A DNA stretch of 64,000 nucleotides. Origin: Paenarthrobacter sp. JL.01a. Lineage in GTDB: Bacteria > Actinomycetota > Actinomycetes > Actinomycetales > Micrococcaceae. The translations under genes and the position numbers were made by a program. Under the pieces are notes generated by a model, which saw nothing but the letters and a program-made list of their open reading frames with translations, was not told the origin of the DNA and made no database searches. Position 1 is the stretch's first letter. The number at the start of each line of letters is the position of its first letter. Shown one piece after another: positions 1 to 9,527 of this stretch. The stretch is from positions 2,976,001 to 3,040,000 of the forward strand of contig NZ_CP104877.1 of assembly GCF_025452095.1 (NCBI RefSeq), read 5' to 3'.

Positions 1-790
1 AGCCTTCCTGGCGGCCAGTCAGGCCCCAGTAGCCCGCATAGCCGGTGCGGAATCCGGTCAGGACCTCGTCGAGGATCAGGAGGGCACCGTGTTCCTTGGT
101 GATGCGGGACAGTCCGGCGTTGAAGCCCTCCCCCGGGGTGACGACGCCCATGTTGGCAGGGGCTGCTTCGGTGATGACGGCAGCGATGTTCTTGCCGTGG
201 GCAGCGAAGGCGGCCTCAACGGCGTCGAGGTCGTTGTAGGGCAGCACCAAAGTCTCGGCCGCGGTAGCTTCCGTAACCCCTGCCGATCCGGGCAACGCCA
301 AGGTGGCGACGCCGGAGCCTGCAGCGGCAAGCAATCCGTCCAGGTGGCCGTGGTAGCAGCCGGCGAATTTGATAATCAGGTTCCGGCCGGTGTATCCGCG
401 GGCCAAGCGCACAGCCGTCATGGTCGCTTCAGTACCGGTGGAGACCATCCGCAGGCGTTCGACGGCGGAGACGCGTTCCTTGACGATCTCCGCAAGGTTT
501 GCTTCATCAGGGGTGGAGGCGCCGAAGGAAAGGCCCCGGTCAACGGCTGCGTGCACGGCATCGAGCACGGCCGGGTGCGCGTGGCCGAGGAGCGCCGGCC
601 CCCATGAACACACAAGGTCCACGTATTCCTGGCCGTCAGCGTCGGTGAGGTAGGCGCCCTTGGCGGAGACCATGAATTTCGGGTTTCCGCCCACGGAACC
701 GAAGGCGCGCACCGGCGAGTTCACGCCGCCGGGCATCAGGGACCGTGCGCGGTCGAAAAGCTGATCGGACACAGGGGTGTTTGACGTCAT
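1..790 (-). CDS. hemL: Glutamate-1-semialdehyde 2,1-aminomutase (partial, N-terminal 263 codons)
   Basis: PLP enzyme that converts glutamate-1-semialdehyde to 5-aminolevulinate in the C5 pathway. The ATG at 790 opens with [15 protein letters not shown], followed by family segments [11 protein letters not shown] (about residues 20-30), [29 protein letters not shown] and FAGCYHGH, then [10 protein letters not shown] near the window edge. The gene runs off the left end before the PLP lysine, so the active-site lysine cannot be checked. It is the last heme gene visible, 59 nt downstream of the LLM oxidoreductase in the same direction, so probably the same operon. Recognition is by conserved segments and heme context. 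Confidence 0.95.
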   Translation of the reverse strand, partial: MTSNTPVSDQLFDRARSLMPGGVNSPVRAFGSVGGNPKFMVSAKGAYLTDADGQEYVDLVCSWGPALLGHAHPAVLDAVHAAVDRGLSFGASTPDEANLAEIVKERVSAVERLRMVSTGTEATMTAVRLARGYTGRNLIIKFAGCYHGHLDGLLAAAGSGVATLALPGSAGVTEATAAETLVLPYNDLDAVEAAFAAHGKNIAAVITEAAPANMGVVTPGEGFNAGLSRITKEHGALLILDEVLTGFRTGYAGYWGLTGRQEG

Positions 791-849
791 GGTACCTATT
801 CTTTCAGTGTTTCCAGGGCGGGCCTGCCGCCTGGCAGTAGCGAGGGGCG

Positions 850-1926
850 TCAGGCCGAAGCCAGCAGTTTGGCAACCCGCGGAGCCACCTCGGTGCCGTA
901 AAGCTCGATGCAACGCATCATGGATTGGTGGGGCAACGTGCCGTTGCTGTACTTGAGGTCAAAGCGGTCCACTCCAAGGTTCCGCTTCAGCAGCGCGATC
1001 TTCTGCGCAACGGTCTCGGGCGAACCTACGTAGAGGGCACCTTCAGGACCGCACATGGCATCGAATTCGCCGCGGTTGCCCGGTCCCCAGCCACGCTCGG
1101 CACCGATCCTGTTGCGTTGTTCAAGCCAGTGCGGGAAAAGTTCCTCGCGGGCAGCTTCGTCGGTGTCGGCGATGAATCCGGGAGAGTGCGTTGCAATCGG
1201 GCGCATCGGGTGACCGTACTTGGCCATCGCTTCGCGGTATAGGTTGACCAAGGGGGCAAAGCGCCGTGGCTCTCCCCCGATGATCGCGAAGATGATGGGA
1301 TAGCCGTATTCAGCGCAGCGCAGCACCGATTCCGGTGTTCCGCCCACTCCGATCCAGGCCGGAAGCAGATGGTGCTGGAGTTTCGGATATACCTGCAGGC
1401 CGCTGACGTTCGGCCGTGTGCGTCCCTCCCAATGCACCGGCATTTGCGCCCGCACCTTGTCAAAGAGTTCCAGCTTCTCTTCAAAGAGGACCTCGTAGTC
1501 CGCCAGGTCCAGGCCGAACAGCGGGAAGGACTCGATGAACGATCCCCGCCCGAGCATCACTTCAGCCCGGCCATTGGAGATCGCGTCAACGGTGGCGAAC
1601 CGCTGGAACACACGGATTGGATCATCGGAACTCAAGACAGTCACAGCCGAGCCAAGCCGGATCCGCGAGGTCACGGCTGCCGCCGCCGCCAGGAAGACCT
1701 CGGGCGCGGAAACCGCAAAGTCGCGGCGGTGGTGCTCTCCTACGCCAAACGCATGGATTCCGACGGCGTCGGCCAGCTTCGCTTCCTCCAGCAGCTCACG
1801 CAGGACTTGCGCGTGCTCCTTGGGGTTCCCCTCGGCGTCGAGCCCGGCATCACCGAAGGTGTTCAGCCCGAGGAGGATCTGGTCGGCGGGAACGGGTGCC
1901 GTGGGATCGGAGGGAACGGATGTCAT
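850..1926 (-). CDS. LLM-class flavin-dependent oxidoreductase
   Basis: A 358-residue luciferase-like monooxygenase-family protein. Visible family segments are [15 protein letters not shown] at the N-terminus, [33 protein letters not shown] and [12 protein letters not shown], typical of the flavin-binding TIM barrel. A longer reading frame reaches 2043, but the ATG at 1926 is preferred: it overlaps the hemB stop by one base (TGATG), implying translational coupling. The substrate cannot be predicted. Its place between hemB and hemL suggests co-expression with heme synthesis, but no role for this family in heme synthesis is established. Confidence 0.88.
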   Translation of the reverse strand: MTSVPSDPTAPVPADQILLGLNTFGDAGLDAEGNPKEHAQVLRELLEEAKLADAVGIHAFGVGEHHRRDFAVSAPEVFLAAAAAVTSRIRLGSAVTVLSSDDPIRVFQRFATVDAISNGRAEVMLGRGSFIESFPLFGLDLADYEVLFEEKLELFDKVRAQMPVHWEGRTRPNVSGLQVYPKLQHHLLPAWIGVGGTPESVLRCAEYGYPIIFAIIGGEPRRFAPLVNLYREAMAKYGHPMRPIATHSPGFIADTDEAAREELFPHWLEQRNRIGAERGWGPGNRGEFDAMCGPEGALYVGSPETVAQKIALLKRNLGVDRFDLKYSNGTLPHQSMMRCIELYGTEVAPRVAKLLASA

Positions 1927-2906
1927 CAGGACTCCTTCAGCCAGCCTGCCAGTTCGGAGGCCCAATAGGTCAGGACGGTATCGGCTCCGGCACGCTTGAT
2001 CCCGAGCACCGATTCGGTGATGGCACCGCGCCGGTCGATCCAACCATTGGCGGCAGCTGCTTCGATCATGGCGTACTCACCCGAGATTTGGTAGGCCGAG
2101 ACCGGGACAGGGCTCATGGCAGCTACATCGGCCAGGATGTCGAGGTAGCTCATGGCCGGCTTGACCATCACCATGTCCGCACCTTCTTCGAGGTCGAGTT
2201 CAACCTCGAGGATGGCTTCGCGGCGGTTGGCGGCATCCATCTGGTAGGTGCGCCGGTCACCCTTGAGCTGCGAATCGACAGCCTCGCGGAACGGGCCGTA
2301 GAACGCTGAAGCGTACTTGGCGGCGTACGCCAGGACTGCGGTGTTCTTGTGGCCGGATTCCTCCAGGGCCTGGCGGATGACGGCAATCTGCCCGTCCATC
2401 ATGCCCGATGGCCCCAGCACATGGGCACCCGCATCGGCCTGCGCCACAGCCATTTGGGCGTAGATCTCCAAAGTTGCGTCGTTGTCGACGTAGCCCTCGG
2501 CGTCCAGCACTCCGCAGTGCCCGTGATCGGTGAACTCGTCGAGGCAAACGTCGCCCATGATGACAAGGTCGTCCCCAACTTCGGCTTTGACGTCCCGGAT
2601 GGCTTTGTTCAGGACGCCGTCCGGGTCAAGGGACGCAGTGCCCCGGGCATCGCGGACCGCAGGCACACCGAACAGCATGATGCCGCCCACGCCAAGCCCG
2701 ACGGCTTCGGCGGCTGCCCGCTTCAAAGAGTCGGTGGTGTGCTGGACGACGCCGGGCATGGAACTGATGGGACTTGGCTCCGTGAGGCCCTCACGGATGA
2801 AGGCCGGGAGGATCAGGTCGGCGGGAGCCAACCTGTTCTCAGCAGTGAGCCTGCGCATGGCGGGAGTGGTGCGCAAGCGGCGGGGACGATGGTTCGGAAA
2901 GCTCAT
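1926..2906 (-). CDS. hemB: Delta-aminolevulinic acid dehydratase (porphobilinogen synthase)
   Basis: Condenses two 5-aminolevulinate molecules to porphobilinogen. The 326-residue length is normal. Both Schiff-base lysine motifs are visible: [14 protein letters not shown] and [14 protein letters not shown]. The metal-site motif reads C121-L-D123 followed by C131 ([14 protein letters not shown]). The classical zinc enzyme has three cysteines (CxC...C); here the middle one is Asp. The ATG overlaps the hemD stop by 4 nt (ATGA) and the TGA overlaps the next gene by 1 nt. Assignment is firm; the metal dependence is inference. Confidence 0.97.
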   Translation of the reverse strand: MSFPNHRPRRLRTTPAMRRLTAENRLAPADLILPAFIREGLTEPSPISSMPGVVQHTTDSLKRAAAEAVGLGVGGIMLFGVPAVRDARGTASLDPDGVLNKAIRDVKAEVGDDLVIMGDVCLDEFTDHGHCGVLDAEGYVDNDATLEIYAQMAVAQADAGAHVLGPSGMMDGQIAVIRQALEESGHKNTAVLAYAAKYASAFYGPFREAVDSQLKGDRRTYQMDAANRREAILEVELDLEEGADMVMVKPAMSYLDILADVAAMSPVPVSAYQISGEYAMIEAAAANGWIDRRGAITESVLGIKRAGADTVLTYWASELAGWLKES

Positions 2907-3823
2907 TGCGGATTCCCTTCGTTGGCGAAAACAGATTCCAGGGCGGCCACAATGCCGTCCGGTGTTGGTTCTTTGGCGGTCGCTGCCACGGTGATGCCGA
3001 GCCGGGAAGCTTCAGCCGCCGTCGGACGTCCGATCGCGATGAAGCGGCTCCCGCCCAGCGTCGGGAAGATGGCCGCCAGCCGCCGTGCGGCACTGGGTGA
3101 GGCGGCCACCACGGCGTCCATGGTCCCGGCGTCGAACGCCTTCCGGGCCTCGGCGGGGTCAAGGACCGATGGAGTCCCGTCCCCGGAATTGACGACGGCG
3201 GCAGGCAACCGGGCGCCGAGGCGCATTTCCTCACGGGCCGGGTAATCGACAGTGTGATAGGCAACGACTGCGGTCACGTCGGCACCCTTTGTAGACAAAC
3301 CGTCCCTCAGGCCGGGTGCTGCGATATCGGCCTGCGGCAGGAACACCCGCGAAGGTGCTTGCTCCCAGACCTCCACCAAGCCTTCAGCGGACTGGGCGCC
3401 GGATGGAACCAAGTCAACGCTGAAGCCAAGGGATTCCAGGACATGGCGCGAGGATGCTCCAATGGTGGCCACTTTGGTTCCGGCGGACAGCAGGTCGGGC
3501 AGGGGGACGCCGCGTTCGGCGGCTTTCTCCACCAGGACCCTTACGGTGGTGATGCTGCTGATGACCAGCCAGTCAAAGTCCCCTGCGAAGAGCCTGTCCA
3601 GTCCTGCATCAAGGGCGGGCTGGTCCTGCGCCCTTTCGAAATCGATCAAGGGCAGGACCAGAGGCTCGGCCCCCAAACCGCTGAGGAGGCTTGCCAGCGG
3701 ACGGGCCCGGTCGGCGCTCCTGGTGATCAGGATCCGCCGACCGGCCAAGCGTGTCCTGGCTTGCCCGGACCTGGCGTGCCGGGCAGTGGCATGCCCGGCA
3801 TCCGCTTGCTCAGGACGCTGCAA
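2903..3823 (-). CDS. hemD: Uroporphyrinogen-III synthase
   Basis: Cyclises hydroxymethylbilane with inversion of ring D. Sequence identity in this family is always low. The call rests on position directly after hemC, the start of the first Rossmann-like half ([26 protein letters not shown]), the mid-domain [13 protein letters not shown] and [25 protein letters not shown], and the end ...[18 protein letters not shown]. The start is uncertain. The TTG at 3823 overlaps hemC by 14 nt and gives 306 residues. Another in-frame TTG at 3868 would add 15 residues that do not look family-like. Confidence 0.88.
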   Translation of the reverse strand: MQRPEQADAGHATARHARSGQARTRLAGRRILITRSADRARPLASLLSGLGAEPLVLPLIDFERAQDQPALDAGLDRLFAGDFDWLVISSITTVRVLVEKAAERGVPLPDLLSAGTKVATIGASSRHVLESLGFSVDLVPSGAQSAEGLVEVWEQAPSRVFLPQADIAAPGLRDGLSTKGADVTAVVAYHTVDYPAREEMRLGARLPAAVVNSGDGTPSVLDPAEARKAFDAGTMDAVVAASPSAARRLAAIFPTLGGSRFIAIGRPTAAEASRLGITVAATAKEPTPDGIVAALESVFANEGNPQ

Positions 3824-4808
3824 GGTCCGCGATCTCCGCGGCGCCCGCGGCCAGCAGAAGTTCGGCAACTTCGATGCCCAGCAGCGTGGCTCCCACTTCG
3901 GTCAATCCGTCGGTGGCTTTCTTCTCGCGGACCGTCTTGGTCCCATCCACTGCGCACACTACGGCCTCCAGGTGCAACATGCTGCCCTTGCGGAAAGCGT
4001 AGGCACCCACGGGAGCCGCGCATCCGGCCTCAAGCCGGGCCAGCACCGCACGTTCAGCCGTCACGGCAAGGCGCGTGTCGTCGTCGTTCAGTGCTGCAAG
4101 CGCCTGTGCCAGCACGCCGTGGGAGCCCTCGCCGGTCGAACCCTGCGCGGGCGCGTCCTCGGTACGGCACTCAATGGCCAAAGCTCCCTGTCCCGGCGCC
4201 GGCAGCATCACGTCGGTGCCGAAGAACTCGCTGACGGAATCCAGACGGTCGATCCGTTCCAAGCCGGCCGCGGCAAGCACCACGGCGTCGAGGTCGCACG
4301 ACTTGCCGGGGACAACCTCGTCGGTCGCGTTTCCGGGAAGCCCGGGGACACGGCCGAGGCGGGTATCGACGTTGCCGCGGATATCCAGTACCTCGATGTC
4401 CGGGCGGGCCGCACGGAGTTGCGCCGCACGCCGGGGTGAACCGGTGCCGACTTTGGCGCCCGCGGGCAGCTGGGCCAGCGTCATGCCCTCTCGCGCGCAC
4501 AGAACGTCCCGGACGTCCACACGGGTGGGGGTGGCGGCGATGGAGAGTCCAAGCGCTGAACCCGTGGGGAGGTCCTTAAGCGAGTGCACAGCGACATCGC
4601 AGTTCTCCGCCAGCAACGCATCCCTGAGCGCGGCAACAAACACACCGGTTCCGCCCATTTGGGAGAGGGACCCGGTTTTGACGTCGCCCTCGGTCTTGAT
4701 GTGCACCAGCTCCACCGGGAAGCCACCCACCGCAGCCAGCTTGTCTGCTGTTTGCTGGGTCTGCGTCAGGGCAAGCTTGCTCGCCCGGGTTCCGATGCGG
4801 ACTGTCAC
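3810..4808 (-). CDS. hemC: Hydroxymethylbilane synthase (porphobilinogen deaminase)
   Basis: Polymerises four porphobilinogens into hydroxymethylbilane. The 332-residue protein starts VTVRIGTRASKLALTQTQQ. It has SLKDLPTG, the GSPRRAAQLRA loop, RGNVDTRLGRV and the dipyrromethane-cofactor cysteine in LEAGCAAPVGAY. The frame is open to 4931, but the GTG at 4808 overlaps the hemH TGA by 4 nt (GTGA) and matches the usual N-terminus. It sits in the heme operon between hemH and hemD. Confidence 0.97.
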   Translation of the reverse strand: MTVRIGTRASKLALTQTQQTADKLAAVGGFPVELVHIKTEGDVKTGSLSQMGGTGVFVAALRDALLAENCDVAVHSLKDLPTGSALGLSIAATPTRVDVRDVLCAREGMTLAQLPAGAKVGTGSPRRAAQLRAARPDIEVLDIRGNVDTRLGRVPGLPGNATDEVVPGKSCDLDAVVLAAAGLERIDRLDSVSEFFGTDVMLPAPGQGALAIECRTEDAPAQGSTGEGSHGVLAQALAALNDDDTRLAVTAERAVLARLEAGCAAPVGAYAFRKGSMLHLEAVVCAVDGTKTVREKKATDGLTEVGATLLGIEVAELLLAAGAAEIADLAAS

Positions 4809-6028
4809 TTGGCTGCCTCCGAGGCGGGGTAGGCATCGTGGCGGGTTCCCACGGTGGTTCCAACTTCGGCAATGACGGGCTTGGCGCCCCGGAAGTTCTC
4901 GCAGCAGTTCGGGCGGCAGACGTCGTACCAAGGGCCGAGGTCCGTGACGTGGGGACGGTCTGCGATGTTGTTATCGACAGTCCGCTCACAGATGAGGTCC
5001 ACGAGTCCGGCAACAAAAGCCGCGTGCGTGCCCGGCGTCGGGACGCGGGTTGCTGCAATGTCGAGGTTCTTGCAGGTCTCCAGTGCCTCGGTGTCGAGGT
5101 CCCAGGCAACTTCCATGTGGTCGCTGACGAAGCCAAGGGGAACAATGACCACACCGCGAACACCCTGCGGGGCGATTTCTTCAAGGTGGTCGTTGATGTC
5201 CGGTTCGAGCCACGGAATGTGCGGAGCACCCGAGCGCGACTGGTACACAAGGTCCCACGCGACGTTCGGCGCCACGACGTCCATGATGGCCTGCGCGTTG
5301 GCAAGGTGCTGGGCTGCATAGGCGGAGCCTTCGGCGAATTCGCGGGGCTCGTCTTCCGAACGGCCCGCGGCTTCAGCGTCCCGCGTCGGGATGGAGTGCG
5401 TGGCGAACAGGACCCGGATCTTGGAGTCCGGGTCAGCTTCGCCTGCAGCTGCAAGCTTGGCCCGGATCTCTTCCAGGCCGGCGGCAGTTCCCTCGAGGAA
5501 CGGCTGGACCACGCCCGGGTGGTCGAAGTACTGGCGGATCTTGTCCACCTGGAGCTTGCCGTCCAAACCGGTTTCGGTCAGCGCGATGCCGATGTCCTCG
5601 CGGTACTGGCGGCAGCTGGAGTAGCAGGAGTAGATGCTGGTGGTGAGCATCAGGATGCGGCGGTGGCCGGCGTCGTAAGCGTCCTGGAGGACCGGCGCGA
5701 TGTAAGGGTCCCAGTTGCGGTTGCCCCACAGGACCGGCAGGTCGATGCCGCGCGTGGCAAGTTCGGCCTCGATCGCGGCCTTCAGTTCACGGTTCTGCTG
5801 GTTGATGGGGCTGATGCCGCCAAAAGCGCGGTAGTGGTGCGAGACCTCTTCGAGGCGTTCGTCCGGGATTCCACGGCCACGGGTGACGTTGCGCAGGAAC
5901 GGAATGACGTCTTCCTGGCCTTCAGGACCACCGAAGGACGCCAGGAGCACGGCATCGTAGTTTTGGGGCGCCTGGCGGCCACGTTCGGTCACTTCGTTCA
6001 GTTCGGTGGAGACGATCGGTGCGCTCAC
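4805..6028 (-). CDS. hemH: Ferrochelatase, coproporphyrin-type (CpfC/HemH)
   Basis: Inserts iron into a porphyrin. Because the operon also carries hemQ, the substrate is expected to be coproporphyrin III, as in other Gram-positive bacteria. The 407-residue protein has YDAVLLASFGGPEG at the N-terminus and the catalytic-histidine motif LFATHSIPT. It also has IPWLEPDINDHLEE and a cysteine-rich C-terminal DVCRPNCCENF. The cysteine cluster, together with YSCYSSCRQY, fits the [2Fe-2S] cluster known in actinobacterial ferrochelatases. The ATG overlaps the hemQ stop by 4 nt. Confidence 0.96.
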   Translation of the reverse strand: MSAPIVSTELNEVTERGRQAPQNYDAVLLASFGGPEGQEDVIPFLRNVTRGRGIPDERLEEVSHHYRAFGGISPINQQNRELKAAIEAELATRGIDLPVLWGNRNWDPYIAPVLQDAYDAGHRRILMLTTSIYSCYSSCRQYREDIGIALTETGLDGKLQVDKIRQYFDHPGVVQPFLEGTAAGLEEIRAKLAAAGEADPDSKIRVLFATHSIPTRDAEAAGRSEDEPREFAEGSAYAAQHLANAQAIMDVVAPNVAWDLVYQSRSGAPHIPWLEPDINDHLEEIAPQGVRGVVIVPLGFVSDHMEVAWDLDTEALETCKNLDIAATRVPTPGTHAAFVAGLVDLICERTVDNNIADRPHVTDLGPWYDVCRPNCCENFRGAKPVIAEVGTTVGTRHDAYPASEAAK

Positions 6029-6726
6029 GCGAGGACCTCGGCAATCTCGGCTGCGGTGACCCGGCGGCCGGTGTAGAAGGGAATTTCTTCACGGACGTGG
6101 TTGCGGGCGTCGGTGGCGCGGAGGTGGCGCATGAGATCCACCAGGTCCACGAGCTCGGGAGCCTCAAGGCCCAGGATCCATTCCCAGTCGCCCAATGCGA
6201 AGGAGGAGACGGTGTTGGAGATGACCTGCGGGAACTCCCGGCCCAGCATGCCGTGCTCGCGGAGCATGGCGCCACGCTCTTCAGCGGGCAGGATGTACCA
6301 CTCGTAGGAGCGGACGAAGGGGTAGACACAGAGCCAGGTGCTGGGTTCAACCCCGCGGGCGTAAGCCGGGACGTGGCTCTTGGCGAACTCCGCTTCGCGG
6401 TGCACACCCATGGCGGACCAGACGATTTCGGTTCCGGCGAAGAGCTTGCTTCGGCGGATGGAGCGGACCGCTGCCTGCAGGTCCTCCGGCTTGGCCCCAT
6501 GGAGCCACACCATGATGTCGGCGTCGGAGCGCATCGCCGAGACATCGTAGCTGCCGCGCAGGACCACTCCGTCAGCAGCGAGCTTTTCTACCAGGGCTTC
6601 GAATTCCTGGGCAGCATCGCCGCTGCGCAGGACGTCGGCAGAGCGCTTGAAAACAGTCCAGAGCGTAAAGAACTGCTCTTCGGTTTCAGCAGTTTTAGTG
6701 ACAGATTCGACAGAAGTGTGGCTCAT
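6025..6726 (-). CDS. hemQ: Coproheme decarboxylase HemQ/ChdC (chlorite dismutase-like)
   Basis: Oxidatively decarboxylates coproheme to heme b, the last step of the coproporphyrin pathway. The 233-residue protein has family segments FFTLWTVFKRS, DIMVWLHG, YPFVRSYEWYILP (carrying the tyrosine region used in catalysis) and SFALGDWEWILG. Its presence beside hemH and an oxygen-dependent oxidase defines the route used. The first ATG follows a 72-nt gap after hemG that holds a CRP/FNR-like inverted repeat. HemQ-hemH-hemC-hemD-hemB may therefore form a separately controlled segment. Confidence 0.95.
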   Translation of the reverse strand: MSHTSVESVTKTAETEEQFFTLWTVFKRSADVLRSGDAAQEFEALVEKLAADGVVLRGSYDVSAMRSDADIMVWLHGAKPEDLQAAVRSIRRSKLFAGTEIVWSAMGVHREAEFAKSHVPAYARGVEPSTWLCVYPFVRSYEWYILPAEERGAMLREHGMLGREFPQVISNTVSSFALGDWEWILGLEAPELVDLVDLMRHLRATDARNHVREEIPFYTGRRVTAAEIAEVLA

Positions 6727-6771
6727 GGTTCAAGTTTGCCCCGTGCCGGCCCCTAAGTCGAAACGGATCAG

Positions 6772-6803
6772 TTCTACATTGCGTAGAAGTGATGTAAATC
6801 ACG
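6772..6803. promoter_or_regulatory. Candidate regulator sites between hemG and hemQ
   Basis: Two adjacent inverted repeats lie in the 72-nt hemG-hemQ gap. One is GTGA-N6-TCAC at 6789-6802 (GTGATGTAAATCAC), which fits both the CRP/GlxR pattern (GTGA-N6-TCAC) and the FNR core (TGAT-N4-ATCA). It overlaps the hemG stop codon. The other is TTCTAC-N5-GTAGAA at 6772-6788. A TAGAAC on the minus strand (6771-6776) could be a -10 box for hemQ. The regulator identity is inference. Confidence 0.5.
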
Positions 6804-8247
6804 GAATCGTTGCTTCCTCGCCGCTTCCCTGGGCGAGTTGCCGCCGCGTGTCAGCAACGACGGCCGCCAAGCCGTTTCCAGCCAACCAACCGCCCACCAC
6901 CACCAAGCCCTCGGCAGCGGCACACACCTTCCTGACTTCGGCTACGCGCTGTTTATGACCGACGGCGGCGAAGGGCAAGGCTCCCGCCCACCGGACGACA
7001 TCCCAGTCGACAACGTCACTGCCGGACACCGGCACCGTCAGCAGCTTCGACGCATCCTCCAGCGCTGCGGCCAGGAGTGCGTTGTCGTCCAGGACCACAT
7101 CTGCTCCCCCACCGGCTTCTTCGCGACGACCATACGACAGGCGCACCACATGCGTCCCGGGACCGGCTTCCTCAGCCAACCAGTCCCATTTGGCCGTGGC
7201 GTGGGTCAGTGCCTTGGCTGTGATGCCAGGGGTTTGCGGTGCCACCAGGATTCCGGTGCCACGTGGCCGGCTGTCCAGCTCAGGCAGGTCCACCACGAGC
7301 GTCACCAGGCTCACCAGGGGTCCGGGCGCGGGACGCAAGCCAGCCAAGGCAGGCACGGACTTCTCCAGCAGCCCGACGGCGGCCGGACCGTCCAGCGCAA
7401 CCACCAACCGTCCGGCGTCGTACGTTGAACCGCCGGCGGCGACCCGCCAGCCGTCCCGGGTCTTCACTACGTCTTCGGCACGCTTGTCCGTCAACAGCTC
7501 TGCGCCGCGGTCCCGGAGATCCGCTACCAGGGCGGTGACCAATGTGTTCATGCCACCGTTCAAGCCGGCGACGGCGGAACCCGCCTTCGCCGGTCCGGCG
7601 CCGGCTTTCCGCTGTGCTGCTACGGCAGCGGCAAGCGAACCGTGCTTGCGGATGCCGGCACGCAGTCCGGGTGCGACCATGTCCACGTCCAGAAGGCCGG
7701 GATCGGCCGAATGGACACCACCGACCACCGGCGATACGAGCCGGTCCAGCACCTTCTTCCCCATCCGGGCGCGGACCAACGACGAGACACTCGTGACGTC
7801 GGAGGAAGTCCCGACGGTTGCCGGCAGCCAACGATCAATGGATGCACGCAATGCCCCTACGAACCCGAGTGAACGCCTCACTTCGGGGTCCCATGGGTTC
7901 GCGGGAATGCCCAGGACACCGGTTTTGGGCAGTTCCTGCGGGCCATCGGGCAACTGGACCCATGCACCGCCGGGGTGGGGAGCAACGATCTGCTCCCCCA
8001 GGCCGAGTTCAGCGGCGAGGTCGGCTACGGCCGGGGACCGCGTGGCAAAGGACTCCGCGCCGCTGTCCAGGCGCAAACCGGCAACCACATGGCTCCCGAC
8101 GCACCCTCCCCAGGAACCGGTTGCTTCCAGCACAGTGACAGTTGCCCCCGCCATGGCCAGTTCCCGCGCGGCCAGAAGTCCCGAGATGCCACCGCCCACC
8201 ACCACTGCTGTGGTGCCTGGCTTGTGCGTTGCGTGTCCGCCGCGCAT
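6799..8247 (-). CDS. hemG: Coproporphyrinogen III / protoporphyrinogen oxidase, FAD-dependent (CgoX/HemY)
   Basis: Oxidises coproporphyrinogen III to coproporphyrin III in Gram-positive bacteria. The 482-residue protein begins with the dinucleotide-binding fold TAVVVGGGISGLLAARELA and VTVLEA. RLDSGAESFATRSPAV follows and the C-terminal FAD segment GLVVVGGWLAGNGLAAVV closes it, as in the HemY family. The ATG at 8247 lies 6 nt after the hemE stop. In older nomenclature the gene is hemY or hemG. The substrate call (coproporphyrinogen) comes from the co-encoded HemQ. Confidence 0.93.
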   Translation of the reverse strand: MRGGHATHKPGTTAVVVGGGISGLLAARELAMAGATVTVLEATGSWGGCVGSHVVAGLRLDSGAESFATRSPAVADLAAELGLGEQIVAPHPGGAWVQLPDGPQELPKTGVLGIPANPWDPEVRRSLGFVGALRASIDRWLPATVGTSSDVTSVSSLVRARMGKKVLDRLVSPVVGGVHSADPGLLDVDMVAPGLRAGIRKHGSLAAAVAAQRKAGAGPAKAGSAVAGLNGGMNTLVTALVADLRDRGAELLTDKRAEDVVKTRDGWRVAAGGSTYDAGRLVVALDGPAAVGLLEKSVPALAGLRPAPGPLVSLVTLVVDLPELDSRPRGTGILVAPQTPGITAKALTHATAKWDWLAEEAGPGTHVVRLSYGRREEAGGGADVVLDDNALLAAALEDASKLLTVPVSGSDVVDWDVVRWAGALPFAAVGHKQRVAEVRKVCAAAEGLVVVGGWLAGNGLAAVVADTRRQLAQGSGEEATIP

Positions 8248-8253
8248 GCGCCC

Positions 8254-9369
8254 CTACTTGGCGGGGATCGAGTGGATGAGTTCCACAACGCGCGTGAGCA
8301 CTGTGGGATCGGTTTCCGGCGGTACTCCATGGCCAAGGTTGAGCACGTGGCCCGGGGCGGCGGAGCCGGCGGCGATGACTTCGCGGACATGCGCCTCCAA
8401 CACTTCCCAGGGGGCCGAAAGCAGCGCGGGATCGATGTTGCCCTGCAACGGCACCGTGCCGCCCAGACGCCGGTTGGCTTCATCCAGCGGCAAGCGGTAG
8501 TCGACGCCGACGACATCCACTCCGACGTCGCGCATCGCAACCAGGAGCTCGGAGGTGCCCGTGCCGAAGTGGACCAGCGGAGCGCCCAGTCCGCGGACGT
8601 GGTCCAGGGCGCGGGTGGAGGCAGGTGCCACGTACTTGGTGTAGTCGGCCAGGCCCAGAGAGCCGGCCCAGGAGTCAAAGAGTTGGCCTGCGGATGCGCC
8701 TGCTTCGAGCTGGGCCTGGAGGAACAAACCGGAGGCATCGGCAGCCCAGTTGGCCAAAGCGGTCCAGGTCTCGGGGTCGGCATGCATCATGGTCCGCGGG
8801 CCCAGGTGGTCGCGTGATGGTTTGCCCTCCACCATGTAGGCGGCCAGCGTGAACGGTGCTCCGGCGAATCCGATCAACGGGGTGGTGCCAAGTTCGGCAA
8901 CCGTGAGTCGGACAGCTTCGCGGATTGGTTCGAGGGCCTCCCAGGTCAGCGTCGGAAGCGCCGCCACGTCCTCGGCAGTCCGGACCGGCTTGTCCAGGAC
9001 GGGACCGACGCCCGGAACGATGTCGACGCCGACACCTGCCAGCTTGAGGGGAATGACAATGTCCGAGAAGAAAATGGCGGCATCGACGTCGTGCCGGCGG
9101 ACGGGCTGAAGCGTAATCTCAGATGCCAGCTCGGGGCGCAAGCACGAGTCCAGCATGGCAACGCCCTCGCGGACCTTGAGGTACTCGGGCAGCGAGCGGC
9201 CGGCCTGGCGCATGAACCACACAGGCCTGCGGGACGGTGTGCCGCCGCGGTAAGCGGTGATCAGCGGTGAGTCCGAAGTGCGGCCGTCCTTCAGCGGGTG
9301 GTTGGCGTCGAGGCTACCCGCCGGGGAGTTGGAGGCCGTACTCTTGGATGCTGCCGAGCTAGAAGTCAT
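8254..9369 (-). CDS. hemE: Uroporphyrinogen decarboxylase
   Basis: Decarboxylates uroporphyrinogen III to coproporphyrinogen III. Family motifs in the 371-residue protein are RRPVWFMRQAGRSLPEY, AAIFFSDIVIPLKLAGV, GFAGAPFTLAAYMVEG, QLFDSWAG and LNLGHGVPPET near the C-terminus. The frame extends to 9486, but the ATG at 9369 is the likely start; the first ~35 residues are Ser/Ala-rich and variable. It is the first gene of the minus-strand heme operon, divergent from hemA across a 158-nt gap. Confidence 0.96.
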   Translation of the reverse strand: MTSSSAASKSTASNSPAGSLDANHPLKDGRTSDSPLITAYRGGTPSRRPVWFMRQAGRSLPEYLKVREGVAMLDSCLRPELASEITLQPVRRHDVDAAIFFSDIVIPLKLAGVGVDIVPGVGPVLDKPVRTAEDVAALPTLTWEALEPIREAVRLTVAELGTTPLIGFAGAPFTLAAYMVEGKPSRDHLGPRTMMHADPETWTALANWAADASGLFLQAQLEAGASAGQLFDSWAGSLGLADYTKYVAPASTRALDHVRGLGAPLVHFGTGTSELLVAMRDVGVDVVGVDYRLPLDEANRRLGGTVPLQGNIDPALLSAPWEVLEAHVREVIAAGSAAPGHVLNLGHGVPPETDPTVLTRVVELIHSIPAK

Positions 9370-9512
9370 GCCTTTGATTGTGCCGAAAATCCGGGACAAA
9401 AGATAACGACAAGCTGTCACGTAACGCTCCGCCTGCGGCGCTGTGGCGCGGATCACCGGACTCCGTGGGCAGACCCACGGTGGCATATTGTTCTACCGGC
9501 CTACGAAAAAGC

Positions 9513-9518
9513 TATGAT
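9513..9518 (+). promoter_or_regulatory. Candidate -10 box of hemA
   Basis: TATGAT ends 9 nt before the hemA GTG at 9528, predicting a transcript with almost no 5' leader. A weak TTGTTC at 9488-9493 lies 19 nt upstream. A purine run (ATGGGGG) between the box and the start could also act as a ribosome binding site if transcription starts further upstream. Confidence 0.45.
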
Positions 9519-9527
9519 GGGGGTGCT

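Noticed and set aside
9378..9527. N-terminal extension of hemA from a TTG at 9378
   Set aside because: The extra 50 residues are not family-like and cover the promoter region; the GTG at 9528 has a -10 box just upstream.
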